Assembly (NCBI GenBank): GCA_027946365.1
Contig: JAPEUQ010000003.1
Location: forward strand, 1,240,001-1,304,000
Origin: Kalmusia sp. IMI 367209
Lineage: Eukaryota; Ascomycota; Dothideomycetes; Pleosporales; Didymosphaeriaceae
DNA length: 64,000 nucleotides
Direction of reading: 5' to 3'
The notes beneath the pieces are model-generated. The model was given only the letters and a program-made list of their open reading frames with translations, ran no database searches and was not told the origin of the DNA. The translations under genes and the position numbers were made by a program. Shown here one piece after another: positions 1 to 10,771 of the stretch (position 1 is the first letter of the stretch; every line of letters starts with the position of its first letter).

Positions 1-432
1 GAAGGCGGCTTCTACCGCGACGTGTTCTTCTCGCTGGGCCAACCGACCGTCAACGCAGAAGTCAAGCATGATAACGCCAATGTGCCCGAGGCGGCGATGA
101 ATCTGAGGGAGTTGGTGGGCAGGGCGTACTTGATGGATTTGGCGGTTGTGGGGAAGGCGGATACGGTGGTCTGCACGGTCAGTAGTGTGGGGTGTAGGGT
201 GTTGGCTGTTATGTTGGGGTGGGAGAGTGCGTTTGTCAAGGGGGATTGGGTTAATGTTGATGGAGAGTTTGATTGGAGGGGGGATTGTTTGGTAGATGCG
301 TTTTTGATGAGATACCCAGCATCTATACATTCGTTTCTGAGGGAATGTTTTGTTTGGATAGGTTCCAGCTTATGGCTGAAGCGAGCGAATACAACTGAAA
401 TCGACTCAATAAGATACAAACACTATGATTAG
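1..432 (+). CDS. Fucosyltransferase-like protein (GT23-type), 3' end only
   Basis: Frame 1 is open from the window edge to a TAG at 430-432, so the 5' part lies outside the window. The visible segment contains a stretch reading DLAVVGKADTVVCTVSSVGC followed by RVLAVMLGWE. This resembles the conserved C-terminal motif of alpha-1,6-fucosyltransferases (FUT8/GT23), in which an AD-x-(L/V)-V-C-T-x-S-S-x-V-x-R core lines the donor site. It then reads VNVDGEFDWRG, after which the residues look unconserved, so the true end may be earlier or a last intron may be missing. If the family is right, the enzyme would act in the secretory pathway on glycans. The substrate cannot be told from this fragment. 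Confidence 0.45.
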   Translation, partial: EGGFYRDVFFSLGQPTVNAEVKHDNANVPEAAMNLRELVGRAYLMDLAVVGKADTVVCTVSSVGCRVLAVMLGWESAFVKGDWVNVDGEFDWRGDCLVDAFLMRYPASIHSFLRECFVWIGSSLWLKRANTTEIDSIRYKHYD

Positions 433-850
433 CTATGCAGCGGTGATGTGAGTGCTCGACAGAAAAGAGGAAGGCAGCCACATAGTACTGGGACAGAAGT
501 CTGAACAATCTCTCTGGATGGATGGAGTGAGTGCGGTATGCAGAAGACACTCAAGGACGGATTCCTGACCTTTGTCCTGGATCTAAAGTAGCAGCTAACG
601 AGGCAGCCTTGTTGGCACGGTCACAGGGTTCCTCCGTTGCCGACTATAGGTATTAATCACTATACAGCTTACCTCTGAATTGTACAAAGCACGTCAATTC
701 GGAGAGGCCACAGGCATAAATGTACGTCGGCCATAGATGCCATGAACGTGATTCATACGCTGACGTGATGAGCAAGATTCTCTCGCGCGATCCATAAGAG
801 CATGCATTCACATCCAGTTTTAACGTTTCCCGTCCAGGCTGGCTCATGTA

Positions 851-991
851 TGAGTATCAGGGCTGAGCTTGGCATTGAAGGATTATTCATTGTGGATTCA
901 GACCCTCTTTCAGTTTCGTTTCTTTGTGGAAAACGAACTCTAGCGTTGACATCAACATCATTGATGGTTGAAGTTTGAGTATCAGGGCTGA
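851..991. repeat. 16-bp direct repeat pair
   Basis: The same 16 bases, TGAGTATCAGGGCTGA, occur at 851-866 and 976-991, 125 bp apart in intergenic DNA. The sequence between is not repeated. It may be a regulatory repeat or the remains of a duplication. Confidence 0.6.
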
Positions 992-1464
992 TTCCTTAGT
1001 GTGGGATCTGATTACGTCCCGCACCTGTACGCTACCTTCTTACGGTAAGGAGGATACATGACGCCTTCTAAAACCTGATTTATAATAGTTGCCAATCTAC
1101 AATTGTTAACCAAATCCTCCATGATTATTAACGTCCTCATGCTGTTTACGGAATAGGTGATCATTACGACCACGTGCGGTCGACGCATTATGTCGCGCTA
1201 ATCTGCAGAGCAAGCTCGGATTGGTCGCACCCTTCATTCTTACTTCATCCTCCTCGCACGTCAATGCTAACTAAAGTTCTCACACGGACGTTTTTCCAAG
1301 GCTTGGGGAGCTTCGACGTGCTGTCCAACGTTCATCATTGAAGTTGACTGGTCCATTTAGTGCTCATTTCGCAAAATTGGCCGGAGCACTTCGCGAGCGC
1401 ATTACAAATGCTGGGACTAGCTAGGATCGCGTTGACGATGCATCCAACAGAGAGAAAATATGGG

Positions 1465-1471
1465 TATAAAA
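1465..1471 (+). promoter_or_regulatory. TATA box of the epoxide hydrolase gene
   Basis: TATAAAA lies 55 bp before the ATG at 1526, preceded by GGG and followed by a short leader. Spacing and sequence fit a TATA-driven, probably regulated, promoter. Confidence 0.5.
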
Positions 1472-1525
1472 CCTTCGAGATGCAGCTCGTACTCGTCTTG
1501 AACCAGCAACTTCGTTCAACTCAAG

Positions 1526-2803
1526 ATGTTCTCCAAGGTCACTTCGCGCACGCGGGCTCTGCCGCTCCTCTCCCTACTCACTGCTGCTGTCAGTGCTCAT
1601 CCGTTGACTGAAAGGGCGCCCACGTACGAGCCGAAGCCCTACACTGTCAATGTCGACCCTGCTTTCATCCAAGAGACGCGTGACAAGGTCATCAAGTTCC
1701 GCGAAACGGTTGATATCGACGCACCAGCATGGTTCGACGGGCCCCCGGCTACTGATATCAACGCCGTTGCGAAGTACTGGGCTGAAGAATATGATTGGTC
1801 TGCAGTACAGGATGGAATCAACGCGAATTTCTCACACTACTATACCACCGTACCCGCACCAGGAGGCAACTACACTCAGCCCTTAGATCTTCACTTCATC
1901 CATCAGCGCAGCGAGAGGGAAGACGCTATCCCTATCCTCTTCCTACATGGCTGGCCTTCCACGAGCTTAGAGTGGGAGAAGATTATCCTACCTCTCGCTA
2001 ACCCTGAAGATGACAGCCAACCTGCCTTCCACGTCGTCGCACCAGATATTCCAGGTTATGGCTTCTCTCCCGCGCCCAAAGCCCCTGGTCTCGGCCCCTC
2101 TGAGCACGCCTCCGTCTTTGCAAGCCTGATGGAGCAGCTTGGCTACGATCGCTACGTGCTATATAGCACTGACCTCGGCGCCGTCGTAGCCTTCAGCTAC
2201 ATAGTTGATTACGCCGACCGGATCATCAATCACATCACCGACTTCTACCTCACCCTTCCCTCGGACGAAGATACCGCGCGCTACACCGCCAATCAAACCA
2301 CACCAGAGGAGACCAGGTACCTCAACTCCATCAACGCCTTCTTCGGCAGCCACTCCGCCTACTCAGCTCTCCACTCGACGTACCCTCTCTCCATCGCATA
2401 CGCCCTCAACGACTCCCCCGTGGGCTTCCTCGCCTGGCGCTACCAACTCGCTTGGACCGTCAGCGACAAGCCGTACACGCCCGAAGAACTCATCACCGAA
2501 GCGCTCCTCCTGTACATCCCCGGCGTGTATGGAAACATCAGAAACTACAAGGAGCTCTTTTCGCTCACGCAGTTTGTGCCCAAGAAGCCGTTCACGGTGC
2601 CGACGAGCGTGCTGCAGTACGGCTACGAGAAGAATTGGCCCGAGCACTATCCCGAGCTCGCATACTTCAACTACGTCCCCCGCGACTGGGTGGAGCGCAC
2701 CGCCAACGTCACGTACTTTGCGCGCCACGAGACGGGCGGGCATTTCCCGGCGTTGAGCGAGCCTGAGTGGGTGATTGAGGATATCAGGGCGGCGCTGTCG
2801 TGA
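1526..2803 (+). CDS. Secreted epoxide hydrolase, alpha/beta-hydrolase fold
   Basis: Single exon, 425 residues. Residues 1-24 form a signal peptide (a hydrophobic LLSLLTA core ending near VSA-HP). Next comes an N-terminal epoxide-hydrolase (EHN) region rich in aromatic residues (AKYWAEEYDW, about 82-91). The alpha/beta-hydrolase core has the oxyanion motif HGWP at 141-144, the nucleophile elbow STDLG with Asp216, and a C-terminal GGHF with the probable catalytic His406. An Asp rather than Ser nucleophile is the hallmark of epoxide hydrolases, which open epoxides to diols. N-glycosylation sequons (NFS, NYT, NQT, NVT) agree with secretion. The elbow differs from the commoner GGDWG form of fungal and mammalian EHN enzymes. 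The start is the first ATG after a TATA box. The gene is convergent with the CAP-protein gene. A likely role is detoxification or lipid-epoxide turnover outside the cell; the substrate is unknown. Confidence 0.88.
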   Translation: MFSKVTSRTRALPLLSLLTAAVSAHPLTERAPTYEPKPYTVNVDPAFIQETRDKVIKFRETVDIDAPAWFDGPPATDINAVAKYWAEEYDWSAVQDGINANFSHYYTTVPAPGGNYTQPLDLHFIHQRSEREDAIPILFLHGWPSTSLEWEKIILPLANPEDDSQPAFHVVAPDIPGYGFSPAPKAPGLGPSEHASVFASLMEQLGYDRYVLYSTDLGAVVAFSYIVDYADRIINHITDFYLTLPSDEDTARYTANQTTPEETRYLNSINAFFGSHSAYSALHSTYPLSIAYALNDSPVGFLAWRYQLAWTVSDKPYTPEELITEALLLYIPGVYGNIRNYKELFSLTQFVPKKPFTVPTSVLQYGYEKNWPEHYPELAYFNYVPRDWVERTANVTYFARHETGGHFPALSEPEWVIEDIRAALS

Positions 2804-3114
2804 ACGATTACGATGCTTACGTGCATACGGGGTCGAAGCTAATATTTAATGGAAAGCGTGGGCAGAAGCTCACTGTGTTGATAGCAATAGAGGTATATGC
2901 ATCTTCGATAAGGTACTCCATCGTGTTATGTCAGCCAGTGCGAATCCCTCCGGAATAATCATGAAACGAGGGACCTTGCGCCTTGGATGTAGAAGTGAGC
3001 CGAACTAGGAGATGCAATGTGACATGTCAGAATCTTTTCTTCTTTCTTCTAGATGCTTTGATTAAGATTCGTGTGTCGCGTGATATCGTACAAGTCGTAT
3101 ATCCGCACGCCATC
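2804..3114. other. Convergent intergenic spacer
   Basis: This 311-bp spacer separates the stop codons of two convergent genes, the epoxide hydrolase (+) and the CAP protein (-). It should contain both 3' UTRs and poly(A) sites. I see no gene in it. Confidence 0.6.
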
Positions 3115-4073
3115 CTACAACCACAACATGCCCAACCAAACGACCGCACCGACGCCCCATACCACTGAGCTGCTCCCTAACCTCACGCCCGCACTGCAAT
3201 CGCCACCCTGGGGACACTCTTTCGGCGCATCCGGTTCTTGCTGGGGCACATCGGGATCGCTCGGACCCTCGGATTGCTCGTCCTCTGGAATCTGTGCTTG
3301 CACATTCTCGACGAAGCTGCCGATTACGTTGCCGGGCGGGTAGTATTCGCAGACGACGAACCTGGTCGGGTATCAACTGGTCTGCTTCGAACAGAGTCAA
3401 ACGAAGATCGAAGAAATAATCTTACCATCCGGGTGCTTTGTCCTTATCTTGCCCATTACATTCGGTACGGCCGCAGCCCACTGTTTTCGTAGACTTCCAG
3501 ACCAATTGCGTGAAGTGGCCTGTCTCGTGGCTACATGGCGACCGTTAGATTATGTAGGCTAAAAAGGAGATGGAAAGAGGGGAAAAAATAGAACGTACGT
3601 GAACTCTCCCTTTTTATAATCGTAGTCCACCCGCTCGTGGCCCCAGGCAATGATACTTGCCGACGCATTGGGATACCCCGAAGACAGATTCTCGCCGCTC
3701 GGTCCACCCTGCAACATTCGTTAGCAGACCGTCAACCTCACATAAAAGCTGCCAGCTTCCAAAGAGCCCTGTGCATGACCTTTTTTTCTTCCTAGATATA
3801 ATGGAGGAGTGCAAAGTCGGACCGACTTACCGAGTGCTCAAATTCACATCGCTCACTCCAATCCGCCGCATACTCGGCCAACGTCTCGTTCCACTTCAAC
3901 GCCGTCGCATTATGCTGCTTGCGATACGTGTTCGTGACATTCAATATCGTCTTCTCGAATAAATCGTCCTTGGTATAGTCCGCGCTCGACTGCTCTTCCC
4001 TCGACACAAAAAAGGACAAAGCCGATGAAGACTGCAAGAGTAATAAAAGCGCTGTGGGGAGATGCACGAACAT
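3115..4073 (-). CDS. Secreted CAP/PR-1-like (Pry-type) protein, probably GPI-anchored
   Basis: Four exons on the minus strand: 4073-3831, 3708-3599, 3530-3426 and 3361-3115. Every intron has GT-AG ends and the frame is kept, giving 234 residues. A signal peptide (LPTALLLLLQSSSALS) opens the protein. The CAP domain follows, with NTYRKQHNATALKW, then the CAP motifs GENLSSGYPN and GHFTQLVWKSTKTVGCG, and a final VVCEYYPPGN. The conserved Cys and the active-site-like His/Glu are present. After the domain comes an acidic, Pro-rich linker, and the last 20 residues are hydrophobic after a small-residue (GSSS) stretch, which suggests a GPI-attachment signal. Yeast Pry proteins of this family bind sterols and fatty acids outside the cell, and in plant-associated fungi some are virulence-linked; that role is inference here. 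The gene converges on the epoxide hydrolase. Confidence 0.88.
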
Positions 4074-4961
4074 TTCGATACTGATTTTACGTTATGGCGG
4101 AGAGCGCGTCGTCGACGTTCTTTGTTCTTTGGTGATTGTTTTCCACCGTGCTGTACAAGGCTGCGTCGTGAATGCGCCGCTCAATCGTTGTAGCGAAAGC
4201 TATAGCACTCCAAATAATCCCACCCACATATAAAGACAGCATGCAAGACGCACGAAACAAGGCGCACATCCCTGCAGCCTTGTTTCGATCCTGCCATCAC
4301 GTCGTGCATTCAACGGCTATTCCTCATTGACGCGGATCTCCGTGGGCGCTTCCTGTGACGTCAACGCGTAGAGTGTCGCGTGCTAAGCGAACAGGGTAGG
4401 AACGATTCGTTCACCTTTGCCCCTGTACACTTGGACCACACGAGCGACGAAACTTTCGAGAAGCTGTGTTAGTAGTGTGTATCGTAGAATGGTGCGATTA
4501 CGGATTCGGCCGTAGCCTTGGATATACCTAAACAGACCGAGTGACCCTACGATGTAGTGTTGGGCAGAAGTCTAGAGACGCTTTCGAGGATTTTCATGGA
4601 CTTATTTCTTGGGATTGGATAATTCGAAATAGTGGGAAGGCAGGAAGACCACCTTTCACTGGCGTATAGACCGATTGGAAATGTCTTCCTTCACTAAAGT
4701 TCATTTCCCTCTCCTTTACACCCGTTGCTCTGGAGATCAGTCCAAGCGGAGGGTTTTACTCGCATCGGTCAGTCGCAACTTCCTCGTCATCAGCGACCGT
4801 GACGACCCCGGAAGCATTGGCTCCAAACGTCTTTCCCAATCACCCTCTCGCAACAATATCGCGCCTCACCTTACTCACTTCCTACAAAGTTCTTTTTCCG
4901 ACTGGCTTGTCATCAGCGCCTTCCGGATTTTGGCTGATCCATATACATCTCCACGTTCGAA
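4074..4961. other. Divergent intergenic region
   Basis: This 888-bp region lies between the starts of the CAP-protein gene (-) and the RRM-like gene (+) and holds both promoters. The last 300 bp before 4962 are C/T-rich, as in many fungal leaders. No further gene is supported. Confidence 0.55.
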
Positions 4962-5808
4962 ATGCCACCTAAATCGCGACCTAGACGGATGATCGCCTCG
5001 CAAACGAATATGCTGCTTAGCAAGCAGCTCGCAAGCATTTCCACTACATTGGCGAATGCTTCCAAGCGACGAGATATCGAGACGAAGGAGAGGGCCAGTC
5101 GTGGGGCAAGTCCTACTACAAGCCGTGCATCGACACCCATGCCTTCGATTGAGCCATCGTCAATACAGGTCACCACAGAATTTACGACTGCACATACGTC
5201 GCGCGTCCCGCCTGGTATAGTTGGGCCTGAGCTACCATGCACGAAGATCGATCGAGAACGTGAGAGGAGGATTCCGCGCGAGTATATATACTACACTATC
5301 CCACTTCAGCTCGAGTCAGCTGGGTGTGACTGGGAGAAGGTGAAGGGGTGGACGACATACTTGTTTAGCGGTGGTTCGACTGGACATTCAGCAGTGCGAC
5401 ATAGAAATCAAATCATCGATGAAGCTGCCAAGGAGTTGGACGCCATTATCACCAAAGTCCTCAACGAGGAGTCGGCGTATTGCGCCAACGAGGAGAAGAC
5501 TATGCTCCCCTACCGACTCATTGTAACGAATATCGCTGCGAGCGCAGGCACGGATGAGCTGGCCTGGTTATTCTATGATTTCAAGTTCAATATGTGAGTA
5601 TAAGACCTTTTCTATTGGTATCAAGAATGAAGCTAATTTATTTCACAGTCGACACATCAAACTCCTGGAGGTGCGAGATCCCGTCAAACGAACCCAAACT
5701 GCACATATCGATATGCAAACCAGGCACGCAGCGAGGCAGGCCTCCTTCACGATGGGCTCTATCTACGGCTTGATGGTCAAGGTTCATCTTGCTACGGAGA
5801 AAGAGTGA
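4962..5808 (+). CDS. Hypothetical protein with a degenerate RRM-like C-terminal domain
   Basis: Two exons, 4962-5593 and 5649-5808, join across a 55-nt GT-AG intron to give 263 residues. The first 80 residues are basic and Ser/Thr-rich (MPPKSRPRR..., many S/T/P), so probably disordered. The C-terminal 80 or so residues look like an RNA-recognition fold: LIVTNI in place of RNP2, a helix TDELAWLFYDF, a strand IRHIKLLEV, a second helix HAARQASF, and a closing strand YGLMVKVHLA. The RNP1 position is degenerate, without the usual aromatic residues, so RNA binding is uncertain. The intron falls inside the domain and keeps its continuity, which supports the model. I do not recognise a named family. 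The assignment rests on pattern only; other small alpha-beta folds are possible. Confidence 0.6.
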
Positions 5809-6762
5809 GGCTGCATCCGCCACTTTTTTCCCATGTTCCTCATCGCACACAGATTGGGCATTGAGAGTTAACATACTCAATCATGACGTATGACCGCTTG
5901 AAATTCACATGCATCCAAGACTAACTCTTCAAGTGTCGGCAAAGCTGTGGTGCCTGGTCTAACGTCCCCTTGGAGACTATGTCCTTTTAAAGCCAGAACT
6001 TGAGCTGCGGATGCTTTTTAAATGGACATTCGTCGTTTATAGACTCTTTACGTTGCAGGAAAGAGGTTATCTTAGACCCATTCTAGGTAATTTGATCGTG
6101 TAACTGATTTTGGGAGCTGGGTGGAAGGGAGTCCAAGCTCGAATCAAGAATGGAAACCATTGCCATATCGATGCTCTTCAGTGCACGTGCTACGATTTCA
6201 TGCGCGCAACGTGGTGCTATGCTATCGTTTCGACTCTGTAAATCCCTCCCAGCGGTGCTTCTGCTGCAGATGTGGCAATTACTAACAGATCACAGCCCCG
6301 AATATACTTTATCAGTGGCATATCCATAGAGTGTATTATATACACAACGATCAACCTCTGAATCCACCGTTGACTTAGGGATAACCATAGGTTCTCATAG
6401 ACTGAACACCTTGTAACGGACAAGGGTCGTATGGCCCGTGCACCCCACGTTCTCAACCGTCGGGCACTTTTAATGAACGAACAAACGTTGATGGACAAAC
6501 TGCCTCTCTTGCCCCTCTAGCATTTGCTCACGGTAGCTAGAATGTTGAAGCACCGCGATGATTCACTAATGGGTTAAGCTCGGGCCATCGGTCTTCGTTT
6601 CTATCACAGTTCGGCTATCGGAGCTCACCGCGCATCTCGCAATGCCACCGATTCGCCATCCCCCACTTTCGCAAACAACAACCATACCCTCAAATGGATC
6701 TTCTTGACCCTCACCTCTTCTCTAATTTTAAGGACTGTGGATAGACTGGTGAAAGTCTCGAG
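5809..6762. other. Intergenic region before the MoCo sulfurase gene
   Basis: This 954-bp stretch holds the 3' flank of the RRM-like gene and the promoter of the next. Short ORFs on either strand lack recognisable features. I see no tRNA or repeat. Confidence 0.55.
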
Positions 6763-9384
6763 ATGATCGCCACTATGGAGGAAACTGCCCGCATACGTTA
6801 CGATAAAGACATTGAGCAGTTCCGCCTCCGCGAGTATCCTATGCTTCAAGGTAAGCTGTCACTTGGTACTTAGACACATCAAAAGCTAAAATACCGTAGG
6901 TACTACCTACCTCGACCATGCCGGCACCACACTGTACGCGAAATCACTCATCGAGCGCTTCTCCACCGACATGATCTCCAATCTCTACGGCAACCCGCAC
7001 TCCGCTTCAAGCTCTTCGCAGTTGACTACGCGCCGCATTGAGGATATTAGACTACGGTTATTGGGTCTGTTCAAGGCAGACCCGGCTGACTTTGACGTTA
7101 TCTTCGTTGCCAATGCAACCGCTGGCATTAAGCTAGTCATGGACGCATTTCGCGACCAGGAAGCGGGATACTGGTACGGCTACCACCGGGATGCACATAC
7201 AAGCTTGATTGGAGTTCGCGAAGCCGCCGCACAGCATCGCTGTTTTACATCCGATGCTGAGGTCAACGAATGGATCGAGGAGGAGGGCATGCAGGGTGCG
7301 AGGCCTAGCCTCTTTGCATATCCGGCGCAGTCGAATATGAATGGGCGTAGGCTACCACTGGATTGGACGCACCGTATACGTACGAGAAAGCATGGCTCGG
7401 TGTACACGTTGTTAGACGCGGCTGCCCTCGTATCAACCTCGCCACTTGATTTGAGCGATGCCAACAGCGCGCCTGATTTCGCAGTACTGAGCTTGTACAA
7501 GATTTTTGGGTTTCCAGATCTTGGCGCGTTGATCATACGAAAAGCATCGGGTTCAATCTTCGATAAGCGCCGGTACTTTGGTGGAGGCACTGTTGAGATG
7601 GTCGTGAGTAAACCTAAAATATGCACCCTAAGCCAGTCACATACTGACCACATTTCTACGCTTAGGTCTGTCTCAAAGAGCAATGGCACGCGAAAAAGGA
7701 GACACTTCACGAAAGATTAGAAGATGGGACGTTGCCGATTCATAGTATCATGGCTCTAGACACTGCAATGAGCGTACACCAAGAACTCTACCAATCTCTT
7801 GAAGAGATATCTAGGCATACTGCGTTTCTCGCCTCGAAACTGCATGATGGCCTGTCAGCGGTGAGACATGATAACGGAGAAAGTGTTTGTCAAGTTTACA
7901 AGGATCCTTCGTCAACCTACGGGGATTCGCGTACACAAGGACCAGTCGTGGCATTCAACTTACGCAACCATCGCGGCGCTTGGGTCAGTAATGCAGAAGT
8001 GGAGAAGCTTACCGCCGTCAGAAACTTTCAATTGCGGACAGGTGGTCTATGCAACCCAGGCGGTGTAGCATGCTCGCTGGGGCTGGCGCCGTGGGAGATG
8101 AAAGAGAACTTCTCAGCTGGACAGCGATGTGGCAACGACAACGACATATTTCGTGCGAAGCCGACGGGCATGATCCGAGTCAGTCTCGGGGCTATGAGTA
8201 CGCTGAAGGATGTTAGTTCGTTCCTTGACTTCCTGCGCGAATTCTTCGTTGAAGAAACACCGCCACCTTCGACACCGCCAGTCGTGTCTCTAGAGATAGA
8301 GCCACCAACACAGAGTCGTTTGCACGTGGAAAGCCTATCCATTTACCCTATAAAGAGCTGTGGGGCGTTCAGCGTGCCGCCGGGCGTAGCATGGGAGGTA
8401 CGGCGCGAAGGTTTGGCTTGGGATCGCGAGTGGTGTCTTGTTCACCAGGGTACTGGAGCAGCGTTAAGCCAAAAGCGCTACTCCAAAATGGCGCTCATTC
8501 GTCCGAGCATCGACTTAGAAGAGGGTGTCCTACGCGTACAGCTAACAGGCATATTGCGCGATACAACTTTTGCCAACGAGATCACTGTACCTCTCTCAGC
8601 CGACCCGCGTTTGTTCGCCGAAGAGTCCATGTTCAAGGACGCCAATGCTAGAGTATGCGGAGATGACATTCAAGCGAAGACTTATAGGTCATCTCAAATA
8701 TCAGCGTTTTTCTCCCAGGCCCTCGGGGTGGCTTGTCATCTCGCTCGCTTCCCAGCTGTCGGGAACGGGAGTGGCCCATTGGCTTGCGCAAGACACTCCA
8801 AGCCTCATCTGCAGAAGAGCCAGATGGCTGGCAGGAAGCGCGTACCCGGCGCGTTTCCAGAATCAAGAGCACTGACGCCGGGAGCAACGGTTTCGAAACC
8901 CATTCTTCTGTCGAACGAAAGCCCTATACTCACGATCTCGCGGTCAAGCCTCAACCGCCTAAATGAACTGATCAAGGCAGAGGGCGGCAAGGCGGCGCAA
9001 GCAGAGGTCTTCCGAGCCAACATAGTGGTTGCTGAGAATCCCCGTTACCCGCCCGGGGCGGAACAACCATACGCGGAAGATGATTGGCGCTACTTGCAAA
9101 TCGGCCAGCAGTACTTCGAACTGCTGGGACCCTGCCGCCGATGCCAAATGATTTGCGTGGACCAGCAAACCGCGGAGCGAAATCAAGAACCTTTTGTTAC
9201 TCTTTCCAAGACAAGACGCTTCGACGGGCGTGTTTATTTCGGAGAACACACCAGCCACTTAGCTCAGGATAATCTACTGTCTCCGTTGGGGCAGAATCCA
9301 ACAATCATGGTAGGCGATACTGTCCGGGCGTACTTTGAAGAGGAAGTCGAATACGACGATATCCTCCATACGCTCGTCTCTTGA
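6763..9384 (+). CDS. hxB: Molybdenum cofactor sulfurase (HxB/MOCOS type)
   Basis: Three exons, 6763-6850, 6900-7603 and 7666-9384, give 836 residues, the usual length of the family. The N-terminal half is a class-V aminotransferase (NifS-like) domain: TYLDHAGTTLYAKS, GNPHSASSSSQLTT, and the PLP-lysine region SLYKIFGFPDLGALI. It continues to RTGGLCNPGG, which carries the conserved Cys that holds the persulfide. The C-terminal part, from about residue 540, is a MOSC region beginning LSIYPIKSCGAF and ending near GPCRRCQMICVD. The enzyme takes sulfur from L-cysteine and adds the terminal sulfido ligand to the molybdenum cofactor, activating xanthine dehydrogenase and aldehyde-oxidase-type enzymes in the cytosol. 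The start is the first ATG of the exon; Met5 is an alternative. The symbol follows the Aspergillus gene. Confidence 0.93.
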
Positions 9385-10771
9385 GAGCGTTCTACATGGC
9401 CGTCTTTGGTGGATACATACTTCTACGAGCTACCGAACATAGCCCCTTCAACGTAGCGGGTCACTGTGCCGCCATCTTACATGAGAAAATCTCCGCGCGT
9501 GGCTTCGTATCGCTTGCAGGATCATACCGCGATTGGCCCCGCGAAGGCCTAGTATGCGACAAGCAGACGGAGCAAGTCACGGCGTGGCCGGATGGGAAAG
9601 GTACAGTGCCTCATCTGGCCAAGGTACCATGAAGTTGCACTGGACGGTGAGGGGTCAGGCGTTAGCGCCGCAATCTGGAGGTTTCAACGAAAGCGCTCTG
9701 GGCAGCGGTCGGACCTGTGAAGATGATTTAAGCAGCCTTGTTGCGCACTGCCTCCGCGCGAACAGGGGCCAAGCGCTGGTATGGTAAGGCGCGCGCCCAC
9801 GAGGCGGGCCAGAGAAAGCTGGAGAAGGCATCCAACGGGTGGTCTGTCGTCGACCTGGTGGCGCGGGGAAGTATCATATGGAAGCGCGCGACTGGTGTAG
9901 AGACTGAGCCAGCGCGTGCAAGCAACATAAAATGACAGATGATGCCCACGAGAGGAGTCGCTCGCACAGCGCCCTCGCATCTATTTCCAGATAGGCTCTG
10001 CGCACGCTGAACACTCGTTCGGTCTTTCCGTCCCCTCGGCCGTCTTTGTCTCATCGTCTTGTCTCAGTTCCACCTCTCCGTCCCAGCGTGACAGTCTGAC
10101 CGGGCGGCCACGTTTGCCATCCCCCGGCTTGGAGGTGTTTCTACATCTCCTTGGCCGCACCCACGAGCACAGCCGTATAGGCCGACGCCCGCGCCAAACG
10201 TCCGACCAGGCTGCCCGCCAATCACGCCGGGCACGCAGCAGCTTCGTGAAGAGCAGCTGCAAGGGCCGCAGGCAAATCACACACGTCGTTTCAGCGCCTT
10301 GCAGCCAATTGCGGCGTGCTGGTGGTGAAGCTGTTCGCCAGCGCTCAGGCCAGCCAAACCCGACCCGGCGCTTCGAGGCGGCCGTCTGATTTGCCACGGA
10401 TCCAGCGTGGCGGCTGTTTTGCATCACGGCGCGGAGGAGAGGCCCGAGCGGTCACTTTTGAATCAGCAAGGCCCCGCGTCCGACCGCGAAGCGCCCGCTT
10501 TTTTTAGTAGGCGGCGCATCCTCCCAAGGCCCTCCAAGCGGCCACCGCCAACAGACAGACCCGCGTTGACCACCTAGCCGCTGTACACAATAAACACGCT
10601 CCGCACCCCGGCCAAGTGCCTCTGCCTGCCTGCCTGCTCTCTTCCTCCGACCGGCCTTCTACACCTCTCGTAGTAGAAGCAGCCTCAGCGCAGCCTACTC
10701 TCCCTCCCTCCCTCACCACCACTACTACCACCACTCCAGTCTTTCGCTTTACGGTTGACACTCCCCTCGCC
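9385..10771. other. Intergenic, GC-rich promoter and leader
   Basis: From about 9.7 kb the composition becomes GC- and CpG-rich. It ends in a C/T-rich tract with CTCC repeats and ACC triplets (about 10690-10740) just before the ATG at 10772. This looks like the promoter and 5' leader of the downstream gene. Overlapping ORFs on both strands are typical GC-rich shadows and none shows a domain. Confidence 0.55.

Larger units (their letters stand above)
433..1525. other. Intergenic, 1.1 kb, with a 16-bp direct repeat
   Basis: No coding region is supported here. The stretch holds the 3' flank of the truncated first gene and the promoter of the epoxide hydrolase. A 16-bp direct repeat lies at 851-866 and 976-991 and a TATA box at 1465-1471. 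The small ORFs present show no recognisable protein features. Confidence 0.6.

Noticed and set aside
9381..9632. Short plus-strand ORF right after the MoCo sulfurase stop
   Set aside because: It overlaps the stop region, has no family match that I know, and fits 3' UTR chance coding.
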